Below are positions 30,513-44,154 of a DNA stretch of 52,092 bases, in pieces. This stretch comes from Chara braunii (Eukaryota; Streptophyta; Charophyceae; Charales; Characeae). The notes below the pieces were generated by a model, which saw only the letters and a program-made list of their open reading frames with translations, did no database searches and was not told the origin of the DNA. The position numbers and the translations under genes are program-made. Within the stretch, counting starts at the first letter, position 1; every line of letters starts with the position of its first letter. The stretch spans positions 13,870-65,961 of the forward strand of contig BFEA01000764.1 of the NCBI GenBank assembly GCA_003427395.1, in the 5' to 3' direction.

Positions 30513-30543
<31 letters not shown>

Positions 30544-32026
30544 CTCTCACAAAAAAAAAAATTAAAAAAAATCAGCGCGGCACAGAATGAGGACGGAGGG
30601 AACTTCAACAACGGCCACAAGAACCCTAGGGCCTGCATCGTGGTGAAGACGGAGTAGACCTTCGGGTAATTGCAGTGGAGCCGAAAGAAGAGTATTTAGT
30701 TAGGGAAATCGTGCAAAAATACCCTCCCAGGACAGGGGTAAAAAAACTAGAAGAACTGTAGATAGGGTAAGAAACGAGCAGTGCAGGCATGTACGTGAGG
30801 ACATGTGACGAACCATTTTCTGTAACCGCGCGACTTTCTGCACGAAGCTGGCTTCGGGGAATGAGATGGGTGAGTTGCGGAAAAGATGGGTCGGTCGGGC
30901 AAAATTGCATGGATACCCTCATTCTTTTTGTTTCCTATGAGAATCTGTCTGGTCGGTGACGAGAAGGTCCCGCGCCGACGATTGGGTAACCGCGCCTCAG
31001 CGAGCGCGATGGACAACGGTTGCCATGGTTTCTTTCTTATTTTATCGTGAGCACTAGGAATTTTTGGGAACATCGTTTTTTGAATTCTTAACTGATGTCA
31101 AGCCCCCACGGGCTCGCGGAATTGTTTTTGGGCTCTTCGGAATTTTCTTTTCGCAATTAGGACTTAGGCTAGGAATTTAGATACTCTGAATTTTTTTGCG
31201 CCTCGCTTCTCACTCACGCACATCTTGCGGCACTAGGAACTGGGCTCTGACTAGATCGCACCCTTAATTTTGTGTAACTGTCGTTTTTGGCGGGCGCGAT
31301 TGTAACTGTATCTTTCTTCTTTCTTGGTTTCCTCGTGTTTGCCCGCCTTCTCCTTTTTCCTCACCTTGCATACTCTGTTTTAATTGGCCTGAACGCCTTC
31401 ATGACCGGATCGATGCGTGGAGTGTGGCTACGACCCCCACCCTGCGGTGTGACGTCCACCATCATGCCTGACGCGACTTCCTGATCAAAGTGGGATGTGG
31501 GTCTGGAAGTGCGAAAAGGGGTGTGCCAAGGATTTTTGGGAAATTGGGGGTGGACTCCCAGGTCAGAACTAAAATCTCCTGTGACAGGGGTTCGGGGGCA
31601 TAGGCGCAATAACAACAGAAAAAATTCCCAGAATTAAATAATCATTCTAGAGTAAAATTACATTTTAAATTCCAAATTTTCATTGCATCTTTAAAAATGT
31701 CATTCCCATTTTAAAATTTTCCGTCTTACTTGAAAACTTTCCTTCCAAAAATGGGGTATCCCTTCTTATTTGAACTACATGCTAGAAATGGAATGGAAGT
31801 CTGGATAAGTTCATGAAATATTTTAATTGGACTGTCATTCTTAGTAAGGATTTCAGTTATAAATAGGTTAATCAAATCTAAATTAAACGATATTTGTTGT
31901 TAGGTACAATGAAAGTCTAATCAAAACATTTCATAAACTCGTCCAGACTTTCACTTTATCTTGAACAAATAGATGTAGTTGGAAGGGAAAACTCAAATTT
32001 AAACGGGAACTTATCAAATTAAATTG
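30461..32026. other. No recognisable gene
   Basis: Contains a 28-base A-run near 30512-30540, some open minus-strand frames of 80-110 codons without recognisable domains, and an AT-rich stretch from about 31620. Confidence 0.45.
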
Positions 32027-32136
32027 AAAATTTTCTAGGTTGTTGGATCGGACGTCCGGGACCCCCCTGACCGTCCGGGATGTCCTACCGGACTTCTTGT
32101 CCGACGTCCGACCGGACAGGGGTTGTCCGACTTGGC

Positions 32137-32178
<42 letters not shown>

Positions 32179-32402
32179 GAAAAATCAAAAAACAATATAT
32201 GTTATGTAACATAACAATACAAGCAACTTTTGCCTTAGAGTCATGTTCAAATTCGTAGTCAATCATGAGTTAAAAATTGAAAACCAAAAAAAAAAAAAAA
32301 AATTTTTTTTTTTTTCCCCGGACGACGGGGTTCCCGGACGTATGGGGGAGACGTCCGGGGGAGACGACCGGCCCCCGGACCATTGGTAACCTAGGAAATT
32401 TT
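32027..32402. mobile_element. Candidate short TIR element with GTCCG ends
   Basis: AAAATTTTCTAGGTT (32027-32041) is inverted at 32388-32402 with one difference. Inside each end are GC-rich blocks full of GTCCG/CGGAC words, and the centre is poly(A)/poly(T) and AT-rich. Its design resembles the candidate at 15627-16608. Confidence 0.45.
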
Positions 32403-33384
32403 AGAATTTGACAAACATTAGAATGATAATTTATAAATATGAAGGATTTTTTTTTTATGGAATGTTTTTTCAACTTTCATTTCTCATGGGAATTTTTCTG
32501 TTGAAGGCTAAGGGACGGGTTACTTTCGGTCTGCTGGCGGTCGATGCCGTGCTGCATAAGGCAGATGGCATGCGCAGTGCATCCTGCGTCGTCCGATCCC
32601 CCTGTTTTAGTGGAGGTGGTTCGAGAGAGGGCCGTCCGTGAGGGTTGCGATTTTTATGAGTCGAACCTCTGGGTGTGGACACGTGGCGATTGTCGTCGCT
32701 TGTTATGGTTAGGCTCCATAATTCCAGAGGCTCGGCAGTTGCCACGTCGTCTGTAATTTTTGCACGGCGTGTGGGGCCAATACGGGGCTATGGAGTTTCA
32801 CGGAACCACCGTGAGATGGTGTTATGGGAGGAGGATGTAGAAGGGAGTGAAATTGGTGGCGATAACGACGAAACCACGGGATATGAAGTATTGCGTGTTA
32901 TACGTAGTTGGGTAGTCGGGGCACCTCGGGCCGCTTACAAGGGTATTTGGCCGTGATTTTGCAATTGACAGGTTGGTTGTGCCGACCACCTCGACGGATT
33001 TAATCTGAGCCTAGATTTTCGTACGAGCACGCGTATCATTATGGTGCGCGTTGTGATAGTTAGGATCGACATTGATACCCTTCGACCAGGAAGGTCGAGG
33101 GGGTTGAGTGGTTACTGTCATGTCAGGGTACATCTATGGCATGCAAAATACCAGCCTTGCTCAGCCTCTGGTATTCGGCACGTCTGCCTTTACTCAGTAT
33201 AGAACTATCATACCCGCCGTTTGGATGATCTTCCCAGCGCAACCCTCGATAGAGCAGCCACGAGGTAAGTACCGACCCTTTGGATCTTCCAACCAACCAA
33301 GTGCCCTTACAGATTAGAGGCACACTCAAGTCGACAAGTACTTAGATAGGCAGGCATACCAACGAACTCCTCTTCATACCGAAG
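32403..33384. other. No recognisable gene
   Basis: Short ORFs only; none resembles a known family. Confidence 0.45.
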
Positions 33385-33468
33385 TAGGAGCTAGCTCAGT
33401 GGGTTTCAGTGCGGATTGGGAATCAGGGGACTCGTGGATCGAATCCATCCGACCCAAGCTAGCTTTTT
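33385..33468 (+). ncRNA. tRNA-like Pol III unit (tRNA pseudogene or SINE head)
   Basis: The A box TAGCTCAGTGG (33392-33402) and B box GGATCGAATCC (33436-33446) both match the eukaryotic internal promoter consensus, spaced as in a tRNA. A T5 terminator lies at 33464-33468. The D-arm pairs at three of four positions and the T-arm at four of five with one G-T, but the acceptor and anticodon stems pair poorly. A functional tRNA is unlikely; a pseudogene or the head of a tRNA-derived SINE is the better reading. Confidence 0.55.
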
Positions 33469-34591
33469 ACAATAAATTTTATTTTGCCCCGACCCTAGAG
33501 TAGCGGGTACTCGAACTCGTGACCTGCAGGCTACGAGTGGTTAGGGTAAAAAGGGTTAAGGCTCCTCCCCATGGAAGGTGCCAACAGTTGGCAAAACGGG
33601 GTAGTTAGTAGTAGGGTTTTTTTTTTGTTTTTTTTTTTTTTTAGATTTGATTTTGGGCCCCGTGGATCTGCCCTTGCAAAACTGACCCCAGAGTCCGGGC
33701 AGACTCAACAAAGAAGGAAATATGAAACTTGAAGGGACCCTAGTGAAGCTGGATCCGCCCCGGCGCTGGGGTTTACCTCGGAAGGCATACGAAAACGAGA
33801 AAAGCGAGGACGAGCACAAAACGTGCAAATAAGGAGACAAGCTCGGGATAGCGTACGCGGGCAAACGTGGTAGCGCGTAAGTGAGAAAGAAGGAGTCTCA
33901 GAGAAGAAGGGGGAGGAGAAGAAGAAGCAGAGGAGAGTGAAGACAACAGAAAAATTGTGGCAAATTCTGTGACAGGATGATCACATGTGGATCCCATTTT
34001 TAAACTGTTGGAATTCTGTTAATAAACTGTTTGGCGGATAGGGGGTCATGTGTTCCACCAGAAGTGAAGGGCTGACCAAACACGTCGTAAACAGAATATA
34101 GTGTGTCCAATTGTTGGTCCATTTGGTATTGAAAATTTGTTGAAAACTTGTTTACCAATAGTTGAACATTGCATTTTTTGTTGGGGAAAAAAATCAAAAT
34201 TTGAGCTCGTGTCGTACAATTTTGCGGTTTCTTCCCATCTGAGTGTTTGTTTGTGTTTGTGGTTGATGAGAGTGTGTGTTTGTGACCACTGTCTTCCGGC
34301 AATATGAGGATCAGGGTAACATTTTCCTCATTATGGAAGGTCAAGGCAGGTAGGGTCTCATCACACATGTACGGAGTAATGATAAAAACTCGACATTGTC
34401 CTCACATATCCATACCTTGTCGTCAGAGGGAGGCTACAACGCAGCACAGGAATCACAGAACGGGGGTCAACTTCTCCACCGTTTTCTCCTACTACACGAT
34501 ACACTGTGCTCTTTCACATTTGTCAATCTTTGAGTCTTCTAGTACTTCTGACATGCAATACACACTAAATGAAAAAAATAAGAGATTGATG
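33469..34591. other. No recognisable gene
   Basis: Spacer containing T-runs near 33620-33640 and a purine-rich tract at about 33880-33940. I looked here for a 3' LTR of the minus-strand retrotransposon and found none. Confidence 0.45.

Positions 34592-34625
<34 letters not shown>
34592..34625. repeat. (GA)n microsatellite
   Basis: About 13 GA units plus an AAAG interruption, at the 3' edge of the retrotransposon coding region. Confidence 0.9.
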
Positions 34626-34672
34626 TCATAGACCTTATCTTCTGCTTCACCTGTAATTTTATAGGGACCAAG

Positions 34673-35881
34673 TCATCCGGCCTCCAGTCGTCTAGTCCAT
34701 TGAGTCTCAAGAGAATTATCGAATAGAAGGGCAACGTCACCAACTTTCAGTTTCTCTTTTCTTATATATTTTTTCTTATTCCATTTTTTTTTATCTGACA
34801 GTCTGTTGGTTGTCATTCTCTCTGCAGCATCCATTACTGCCTGATCAACCTCTGATATCTGTCTCATTCTGATTTAAAGAAGCTCTGAAATAGAATAGTC
34901 TATGTCACTCTTTTGACTTGACCATGTCTTAACAATGTTCTCAATAGGCAAGGTATCATATCGATCATACCACAGGGTAAATGAAGCATAACCAGTAGTC
35001 CTCTTGACAGTGATGTTGTCAGCATAAACTGCAGCTCTCAATACCTTTGGCCAATTACTGAGGTTTCTCTCACACCAGTTAGCCAGTGAATCTTTCAGAG
35101 TTTTGTGACCCCTCTCAACAGGTGCGTTTGCTTGAGGGTGATAGGTTGTCACATATCGAATTCTGACACCCAATCTGAGAGTGGTTCTTCTTTCAATCCC
35201 ATTTCTGAACTTTGACCCTTTGTCTGGGACAAACTCTCTGATGAAAGGATACCTGAGATAGAATTCCTCTATCCAGTCAACCACTTGCTCGACCTTCTTC
35301 CTTTTCATAATTTTTGCCTCAACATATCCAGAGAAAATATCTCTCATGTTCAATATATATTTAATCTTGCCCTTACCCAATGGCATGATGATGAGATTTA
35401 AATGAACTCGACTTCCTAATTCTACCAGGATAGTGGGAAATAAAGGTTCAATCATTCTCGTGGTAGACCTCTTTTGATATAACACACATGATTTACAGAA
35501 TCCGAAAATCATGTCTCTCATGCCAAACCAGAAGTAGAGCTTGACAGTCTTAAAATAGATTGCCTCAGCAGCTCTGTGGTCACCTTCAACCGCCTCAGGT
35601 AGAGCAACAATTATCTCTAATTGTCTCTCTTTACCACAGACCACTCTTAATGGAGGTAGTCCTCCCTTACCATCCCCAAATGGGTGTCCTCTTTTTAATC
35701 TGAACTTTTTTCTTGAGTTTTTACAATAATATCTTTTTAGTTGTTCTATTTCCATCCTCTTACCAACCTCTTGATAACTTTCATCGTATTCTTCAGAAAT
35801 AAAAAATATATTTTTCTCCTTCTTTTTACCTTCTTCTTCTTCCTTTGAACCAGAGTTTTCTCTAATTTCATGAGCAGCCAC
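34673..35881 (-). pseudogene. Ty3/gypsy integrase, degenerate
   Basis: Integrase inserts the retrotransposon cDNA. The main frame (34874-35881, 335 codons) has the zinc-binding region with only part of HHCC left (EGDHRAAEAIY, FCKSCVLYQKRS). The rve core follows: LNLIIMPLGKGKIKYILNMR, VPDKGSKFRN and YHPQANAPVERGHKTLKDSL. The second Asp and the Glu of D,D-E are present, but the first Asp position reads Asn (HLN), so it should be inactive. The tail in 34673-34867 (RLSDKKKWNKKKYIRKEKLK, VGDVALLFDNSLETQW) is the usual C-terminal basic SH3-like part, separated by a stop. It is the last gene of pol and follows RNase H. Confidence 0.9.
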
Positions 35882-35928
35882 AACCGCTGCGTTAACTCTA
35901 CCATACCAGTCATTTGGCTTCCCCGCTT

Positions 35929-36530
35929 CTACTTTCCCAAGAATTGACTCATAAAAATAGGCATCAACGATCTCTCCCAGTTGTCTCTCTCTTCAGGCCA
36001 TAAGCTCCATTTGTAGGAACTTGGAGCCCTATAATCTTCACCATCCTCTTCATTCAGAAAATTATCAACAAAGGTTGATTCTTCAATCGTCCCATTGACA
36101 TCTTCTTCTTCATCTTTTCTCCATTCAATCCGTCTTAAGACATCTGCCCTGTTCTTCTCAGTAGGAATCTTTTCCAACTTAAAATCAAAAGTCAAGTTGA
36201 AGGCAATCCACCTGCTGACTGTTCGATCTACTTGCTGGTGCTTCTTAATAGCACCAATCATAGCAGATGCATTAGTCCTCAAGATGAATCTTCTTCCTAG
36301 TACATAGTATCTGAAGCATCTGAGGTTATGGATAATTGTCAGTAGCTATTTTCTGAACTTGTATAACCTCTTTCTGTAGAGTTAAGAGTCCCGCTCTCAA
36401 ATCTCAGAGACCTCTCTTTCTCATTTTCATCTTTTTGGATAAGCACACCACATGGAGCTACTGGATCTCCATCTGCCTCGATGATGAAAGGTTTTGCCTC
36501 CTCATCATCATAAAGAGGCACTCCTAGCAT
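35929..36530 (-). pseudogene. Ty3/gypsy RNase H, broken
   Basis: Two pieces. FIIEADGDPVAPCGVLIQKD, then FESGTLNSTERGYT (36339-36530), match the start of RT_RNaseH, where the family has a TDAS-type catalytic Asp. DRTVSRWIAFNLTFDFKLEK with the following NRADVLRRIEW (35929-36282) matches its end. A stop and frame change separate them near 36300-36340. An acidic linker (EEDVNGTIEES) leads towards the integrase. Confidence 0.85.
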
Positions 36531-36604
36531 TACACCCCCATCTTTTAATTTCTTCTGTAAAGTTTATGCAACAATTTGACTTTTCTCATTCCATGCTAAA
36601 TTAG

Positions 36605-37598
36605 TCACTGCCTTACCATCTCCCTCAGAGGCTCTGCAAGGGCATCAAAATGAGGAATAAAAATTCTCCAGAATCCACAGACACCCAAGAAGTTTTTGAC
36701 GTTTGTCACTCTCTTGAGTGGCAGAGGCCAGTTCAAGATCTTGTCTATCTTCTTTGGGTCATGACTCCTACCTTTGAAAAAACATCTGAAGCCCAAGATG
36801 ATTGATTCTGGTTGAAAGAGAATGGGACTTTGGTCCACTGGCAGTCAGGTTATATTTCTAAAGTCTCTCTAGGATTATCTTTACTCGTTCAGCGTGTTCC
36901 CAGACAAACTTCAGGACTCCACCTGCGACCAAAGTCTCATCCCTTACCAGGGGTCCTTTTAAAGGATTGTCATCAATATAGGGGTTGGTTACTTCATGAG
37001 AAATATCTTGCATGACTTGGATCATATCCCTTTGAACCACTGCCACACCATTAGTCCAACCCTGAGGTACCACGCACATTTGAATGGGCCCTCTTGGCGT
37101 GTGCATGACAGTCATTGGTCGACTAGTGAGATCAATATCGAACTGATCATAGCCAGAATATAAATCAACTAAGGAATAAATACATCGTCCAGCAAAGGAT
37201 TCAGAAAAGGGATTGGCATTAGGAAGACTATCAGCATCACGTACCGTTATACAGTTGAGCTTCTGAAGATTCTGTATCCATCTCAATCCACCCCTTAGTT
37301 TCCAAAAGCAAAACCAGTGGTTAGCATACGGTCCATCAGCAGGTTCAGCAACGTTGGATGCAATATTTTTGTCAAGATATTTTACAACCTCTGCTTCTTC
37401 TTTCATGTCATACTTGGTTCGCCTATCATTCAATGGAACATGATCAACCGTCCAATTTTTGATCATCTTGATCATATCCACGTCCAATCGCCCTCTCTCT
37501 TCGTCATTAAAGAAGAATGCACAAGAGAACTTCTGACACATCTTGAAGATATATTTTTTCTCTTTAGGCAAGATAAACTGATCTGAGTCTATCTTCAT
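36605..37598 (-). pseudogene. Ty3/gypsy reverse transcriptase, broken
   Basis: The main frame is 36858-37598 (246 codons). RT blocks: YANHWFCFWKLRGGLRWIQN (KxxG..R), IYSLVDLYSGYDQFDID (the first catalytic Asp), MTVMHTPRGPIQMCVVPQGW (the PFGL-equivalent), and NPYIDDNPLKG (the YxDD box, read as YIDD). The thumb and connection continue after a frame break in 36605-36838: GFRCFFKGRSHDPKKIDKIL, then NWPLPLKRVTNVKNFLGVCG and RIFIPHFDALAEPL. Catalytic residues are present but the frame is not. The upstream ORF at 37770-38051 is a charged linker. Confidence 0.92.
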
Positions 37599-38109
37599 TG
37601 TCTCAATTTTTTTTTCTGGTGACTTTATTTCCCAATGTTGCGGATTCTCTTAATGCTTTAATATTTTTTCTCTATTTCTCCAATGCTTTATCATAATCTT
37701 TTTCTCTTAGGACTGCCACCGGGTTTTTCTTCACCCCCTCGGGTTTATATTTTCTCTTTGACCCAGTGACTATTTTCCTAAAAAAGAATAAGTCGATGCA
37801 AACTTTAATTTTATTCTCCCTCCCTTGGCAGTCTCAAAAGTCTTCTTAAATGTTTTAATTTTTCCGTCTTCATCTTTGAGTTTACCAAGGGCTTTCATCA
37901 TTTTCGAAACTTGGTTAATACCCACTAAAAATTCCTCTTTAATCTCTTGTTTGTCTTCTTCTCTTAGTCCCATAATCCTTTCAATAGACTCTTCTCTTCT
38001 AATAGAATTAGATGACAACCGATGTTTGAAATCACTTTTAGTGCAAACCATAAAGGTCTGCTCCTAAGCAGTTTCCTGATCTTGTAGGTCGATCCAGGAT
38101 GACCCCTCA

Positions 38110-39079
38110 TGGCTAAAAAATTGGACTGCCTCCATCCTATGCAAGAATGGAGTGCCCAAGATACAATCGTGGTCAACACCGAATTCATGAAAACCTAACA
38201 TTTTTTACAAAATAAAAAAGTATAATATCAAACTGTTACTTTTGACACAAAAAATAATATTTTCAACTGTGTCCCGAGAAAGGATGCAAAAAAACGGGCA
38301 AAAACTCTAGCAATTCTTAAAATATGCAAGAAAATTATTTTTAGCAAAGAGCGTGTTATAAGACTTTAAATTGTTCTTAGTAGATTGACAAAAAACAAAG
38401 TGTAAACAAGACAATCTTTAAAAACTCGAAATATGTCAAAAAAATAATAATAATTTCAGCGAATACTCATTTATAGAACTATAAGTCATTTTGAGTACTT
38501 GGTGAGAACCGAAATATGTGAAAACTAATTTATAGAACTATAAATCATACAAGTCATTTTTTGAGCCTACTGTAAACCCTTCTCAAAAAATATATGTTAC
38601 ACCTAAAATTTTGTTGATGTAGGAGGTCTGAAAAACGTACTATGAGAATCTTTGAAAATTTTCGTTCAAACCTAACAATTTGTTTTGTTAGGTTTTCACG
38701 AATCCTATGTTGGTCCAGTCCGGCCCTACAAAACCCAGTAGATCAACTGACATGGTCCCAACTCTAATAGGCAGATTATCAATAAATCCTGCCACGAAAA
38801 GTTCTCCTACAATATTACTCAATATGTTTTTTGCAGGTCTATCAATAGACAAATCACAAGCCTCCATTGTCCTCCGGGAAAGAAGAACCATCTCTGCCAA
38901 GACTCCACCAAAGCTCGAATCTTCACTTGATTAATATAAATGGTCAGGTGTCCACATCCGATGGTTGCAAATCTCATCTTACAACCTGACAGTGATCTGT
39001 TCACCTGACTGGGAAAAGTTGATCCTAAATAATTAACTTGAAGTTTCTTCTTCCAATCAGCTTCCTTAACTCTTCTCAC
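38110..39079 (-). pseudogene. Ty3/gypsy aspartic protease, disrupted
   Basis: The minus strand reads FATIGCGHLTIYINQVKIRA, then LVES where the family has the catalytic D-[ST]-G. A one-base loss at about 38895 follows, and the next frame gives AEMVLLSRRTMEACDLSID and GELFAGFIDNLPIRVGTMS-like sequence (38688-38900). The domain's final part, with the typical ILGTPFL strand, lies at about 38130-38190, beyond a 0.5-kb insertion. So the protease has lost its Asp, its frame and its continuity. Confidence 0.8.
38188..38698. mobile_element. 0.5-kb AT-rich insertion in the protease
   Basis: The ends are inverted: TGAAAACCTAACA (38188-38200) and TGTTAGGTTTTCA (38686-38698). The inside is AT-rich, non-coding and carries short direct repeats (TTTATAGAACTATAA near 38470 and 38530). 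It splits a continuous protease reading (FVKT on one side, HEFGVDHDCILGTPF on the other), which fixes it as an insertion. No clear target duplication is left. Confidence 0.7.
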
Positions 39080-39759
39080 AATTTAGGTGTTAGAGTCATC
39101 GCCTCTTTGAATGACAGAGTCACTTCTGTCTCTTCCAACATTTTAGTAATCACAGTCTCATCTTCCAACTCACTCTTAAGGATAAATTTTCTCCTCTTTC
39201 CTTGTTCATTCTTCTTATGTGGAGGTTCTGGGTTTGGGTCATCAAGGATATTAATCAGAGACTCCTCAACTTTCCTTATTTTGTTTCCCTTTATCACCTG
39301 AGGCGTCAACCGTGCTTGAAGGTTTCTCACTTCCCCAAACACGATACTAGGCTCCATAACGAGTTCATGAGGTAAGTCGCCATCAAATGACATCATATTG
39401 ACCAGGAAGTGAGCCGATTCACTAGAAGGAGATTCTACTAATTCAGAAGAGCCGTGAGGAGTAAAATTTCCTTCTAGTGAAGGTTCACTTGTAGAAGCCT
39501 CGTCAGACGTATTCTCTATCAATGTTAGGGATTGTAGAGGCAGCTTAATCGTGGTATGAGGGTCATCTGTTTCCTGCACCAGTTCCTCAGGCAACTCGTC
39601 AATCAGAAAATGAACATTCACATTAGCCTTTCTCTTCTTCTTGTTCTTCATCTTCTCATCATATTTAAGAGCAAGAAGTTTCATACCTTTTGAATGTCTC
39701 GGATCCAACTTGTTCCATGAACTATCACAGACATGACTCATGGCATCCTTCTTTGTCAC
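39076..39759 (-). pseudogene. Ty3/gypsy gag-pol spacer ORF
   Basis: A 227-codon acidic, Ser/Glu-rich frame between the zinc knuckle and the protease (HFLIDELPEELVQETDD, then SDEASTSEPSLEGNF and DLPHELVMEPSIVFGEVRNL). No domain is recognised. Its position and composition fit a linker of the polyprotein. Confidence 0.6.
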
Positions 39760-40755
39760 CCCACTATTTTCATATCCTCCTCAAGAGGACTGCAATAGGT
39801 GGTAGTATGACCCCTTTCACCACAATAATAGCAGACAAAACTTTTCTTAAGACGGTCATTATACTTCCTTCTTTCCTTGTTTCCTCTGTCACCATTCCCT
39901 CCATTCTTTTTGGATCTGGAGGAATTTCCCTTCTTACCACAGTTTGTATCATCATCATCATCATCATCATTTTCCTCTTCACTTTCAGCATTCTCCTTTT
40001 CTCTGTCATCCACAGCATGGTTCGCAGGCATATAGTTAGTCATCACTCTTTAAAAAATATTTTCAGCACTTAGATTGTTCCCTCTGTTCATAACCTTTCT
40101 CAGTCTCTCAGTCTTTGGTCAATGTCCTAATCTGATCCAATGACCATTTCTTGTGAGAAACCGTAGGTAGAGTCCTGGCAATTGCAACCATTTCATCTCA
40201 TATGAGAGGATAGTGTTGAGTTTGATTAACAACAGCCTGCCTTTCGTTATCAGTAAAATTAGTCAAGAAAATATGACATCTCTGAGCCTCATCCAAGTAT
40301 GAAATTCTTCTGGCCGTTCTCATAAAAGTCTGAAGGAAAACATTGAAAGTATCTTACTTAGCTCTTCTGATATTGAGGAGACTCTTGGTAGTAGTTGGAA
40401 CAGAGTCTTTCTCAAATTCTCTTTTCATTTTTTCCTTGACCTCTTCCCATGTCGTGACCCCTTCCATCAACTCTTGAACAGCCAACCTCGAGCGTGTGTC
40501 GCAATAAGATAGAAGGTGCTTAAGTCGTTGTTTGTCTATCCAGCCATAACTGAGCCCAAATAATTCATATTCATCCAATAAATCATTTACTTGAGGCCCT
40601 CTGAAGCATGAAATTCTCTCATCTGACCTCTTTGCTCTTGCAATATCTGACCCTCATTTTATAGTGTTGACTCTCTCTACCAGTTCTCGTATAACACCCA
40701 CCAGAGCCTCCTCATTAGCCCCTACAGAAGAGTTTGATCTCCCTCATCCTGCCAT
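39756..40755 (-). pseudogene. Ty3/gypsy gag with zinc knuckle
   Basis: Gag is the structural protein of the retrotransposon particle. The reading starts near an ATG at 40753-40755 with in-frame stops soon after. It gives EALVGVIRELVERVNTIK, DEYELFGLSYGWIDKQRLKH, then LAVQELMEGVTTWEEVKEKM (the retrotransposon-gag helical region) and DEAQRCHIFLTNFTDNERQA. It ends with an Asp-rich tract and a CCHC knuckle CYYCGERGHTTTYC (39756-40046). Several stops and frame changes break it. Confidence 0.8.
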
Positions 40756-40911
40756 TTTGACCATAGACGCTCCGGATACTTTCTTCTCTTTCTCTCACTT
40801 GTGTCCTTCTCTTTCTTATTTTTCATTCTCTCACTCTTCTTGCCAGATATACAGGTTCGTTTCTCTCCTCCCTTGTTTGCTCTACCCCTTGAGAATTTTA
40901 TACATAGAGTG

Positions 40912-42469
<1,558 letters not shown>

Positions 42470-42655
42470 ATAGAGTGTGTAGGCAATAATAGACTGGGTG
42501 GTTGTCAGGGGCAACGCAATCCTTTTCAGTCTTCCGATATAATCCTCAATCAGCTCCCTTTGATCATCCCTGCTTACTCTTCTATTATATTCTTTTATAG
42601 TACCCCGGATCATGAAGTATTCTGTCAAGTCTATGATCTCATAGTCAAATTGCAT
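42470..42655 (-). pseudogene. Unrecognised retroelement-like ORF end
   Basis: The minus-strand frame IIDLTEYFMIRGTIKEYNRR, then QRELIEDYIGRLKRIALPLT and SIIAYTLY, reaches the edge of the hAT-like insertion. If the insertion is removed the frame meets a stop two codons later, so this looks like the natural C-terminus of an ORF upstream of gag. No family is recognised. Confidence 0.4.
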
Positions 42656-43181
42656 GGCTTATGATCTGGTGTTAATCCTCCTAACAAGAGAGACTCGTTC
42701 CCCTGAAGATGATAGGATATTCTCTCAGTAACTCCCACTTTCACTACCTTCAATAGCTAGTTAATCGCAGTCTAGTCAGTCACAACTCTCAAGGCAGAGT
42801 CTCTCACACGGTCAAGGAAGGGTTGTAAGAACTCAATCTCATCCAGAGTAGAAAGACTCCTATCTGTAACCCGAAGAGTTCCTCCAATTTTGATTATTCT
42901 CACTTCCAATATGACCCCAAATGTTATGTGTTCAACAGAGTCTGGCATTCTTGATCATCATGATTATCATCAAGAGAGATAAATCTCAGAAGGGACTTGA
43001 TCTGAGATCTCAAACTGATGCTTGAAATTATCCAGGAGTAGGGACTTTATTATTACTGTCGAATCTGATTCACTCTCTCTCGCTTTACCAACGGTGGCAA
43101 TAACTTCTAGAAAAGGTATCCAATCTCTTCTATCCTCGAAGCCATCAATAGTTCACAGGTTAGGGAGTTTCTCAAATTGTC

Positions 43182-43490
43182 TTACTTATTTTTCCAGGTT
43201 ACCTTTCTCTTTAATTTCTCAGGCCACTCTTTGGTTTTTATGAGACTAATATAAGCACCAGTTCGACACTTCAAATAATCATCTTCCTTCTCTAGGCATA
43301 CTGGTACATAAATTCTTACGTTCAAACTGCCAGTATTCAGGAATTTGACTGTTGGGATGTCAAATATAATGGGCCCTCTCACACAAGTCTCATATCTCAG
43401 GATCACAAAAGGATTATCAAGGCCTATTACCTCATAAAGTTTACCTCTGACTGTGGTTATTCTTGTTACTGAGAATATTTTTTTTTAGCC
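43182..43490 (-). pseudogene. Unknown small-domain ORF, member 4
   Basis: The minus-strand frame has IFSVTRITTVRGKLYEVIGL, then NPFVILRYETCVRGPIIFDI and SLNVRIYVP. The spacing of an RYE segment and a terminal IYVP resembles the ORFs at 43703 and 44155, so I group it with them. The function is unknown. Confidence 0.35.
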
Positions 43491-43702
43491 CTCTTCATTT
43501 TTCATACAAGATCTATCATGGCTGACCAATTGTGTCTTCAGAATGTAAGTCCTTCAACAGGAGGAGAAGGTATCCTAGTGAAAGAAATGACATAGGTACT
43601 CAAGGAGAAACTTTCTCCTTCTCGTTCTTATTTTTTTTTCTCATCATGCACAATGTCTGATACTCGCTGCCAGCATGCGTTTTTTCTACACTCCTGAAAT
43701 CT

Positions 43703-43960
43703 TTATCTTGGAACATAAATCACAACATCATACTCATCAAGACCAATAAAATAACAGGTAAGAACATACATACTGTTATGCTCTCGCTCAAGGTTCTTTA
43801 GTGCCTCATACCTCACGATCTCGTAGGGAATCACAACTCTTTTAGTTATAGAATTAAGAGAATTCAGTAAAATATCCGATTCGACCTTACTCAACCTCCC
43901 ATGCCCTCTTGTTAGTCTAAGCCAGGGTTTCTCCTTTGGAGGTACATAGAACTGACTCAT
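43703..43960 (-). CDS. Unknown small-domain ORF, member 3
   Basis: Eighty-five codons ending SKVESDILLNSLNSITKR, then VVIPYEIVRYEALKNLEREH and MYVLTCYFIGLDEYDVVIYV. It aligns along its length with the ORF at 44155 (PYEVVKYE, FYILTFYFVDLDTYDVQIYV). The pattern PYE[IV]V[RK]YE, a hydrophobic strand and YDV-x-IYVP suggests a small alpha-beta fold. I recognise no family. It lies between the primer-binding-site-like sequence and gag, so it may be part of an extra ORF of the retrotransposon. Confidence 0.45.
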   Translation of the reverse strand: MSQFYVPPKEKPWLRLTRGHGRLSKVESDILLNSLNSITKRVVIPYEIVRYEALKNLEREHNSMYVLTCYFIGLDEYDVVIYVPR

Positions 43961-44154
43961 TTGGCTCTTTGATCTCTTTTGACTCTTAGTGCAAACTCAA
44001 CAATCGCAGACCACTTATCTCTTCATAAGTTAATATCAGGTAAGGGAGGATCTGAAAGTCCCTCAAAGACAGTAAATCGAGTTGATCCAGGGAAGCATTT
44101 ATTTTTCTTCTCAAGTGTCTCTTTCTCTTTTAGTACTACCTCTTCAGTAAATCC

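Noticed and set aside
33392-33446. Functional tRNA gene
   Set aside because: The acceptor stem pairs at about three of seven positions and no convincing anticodon stem forms.
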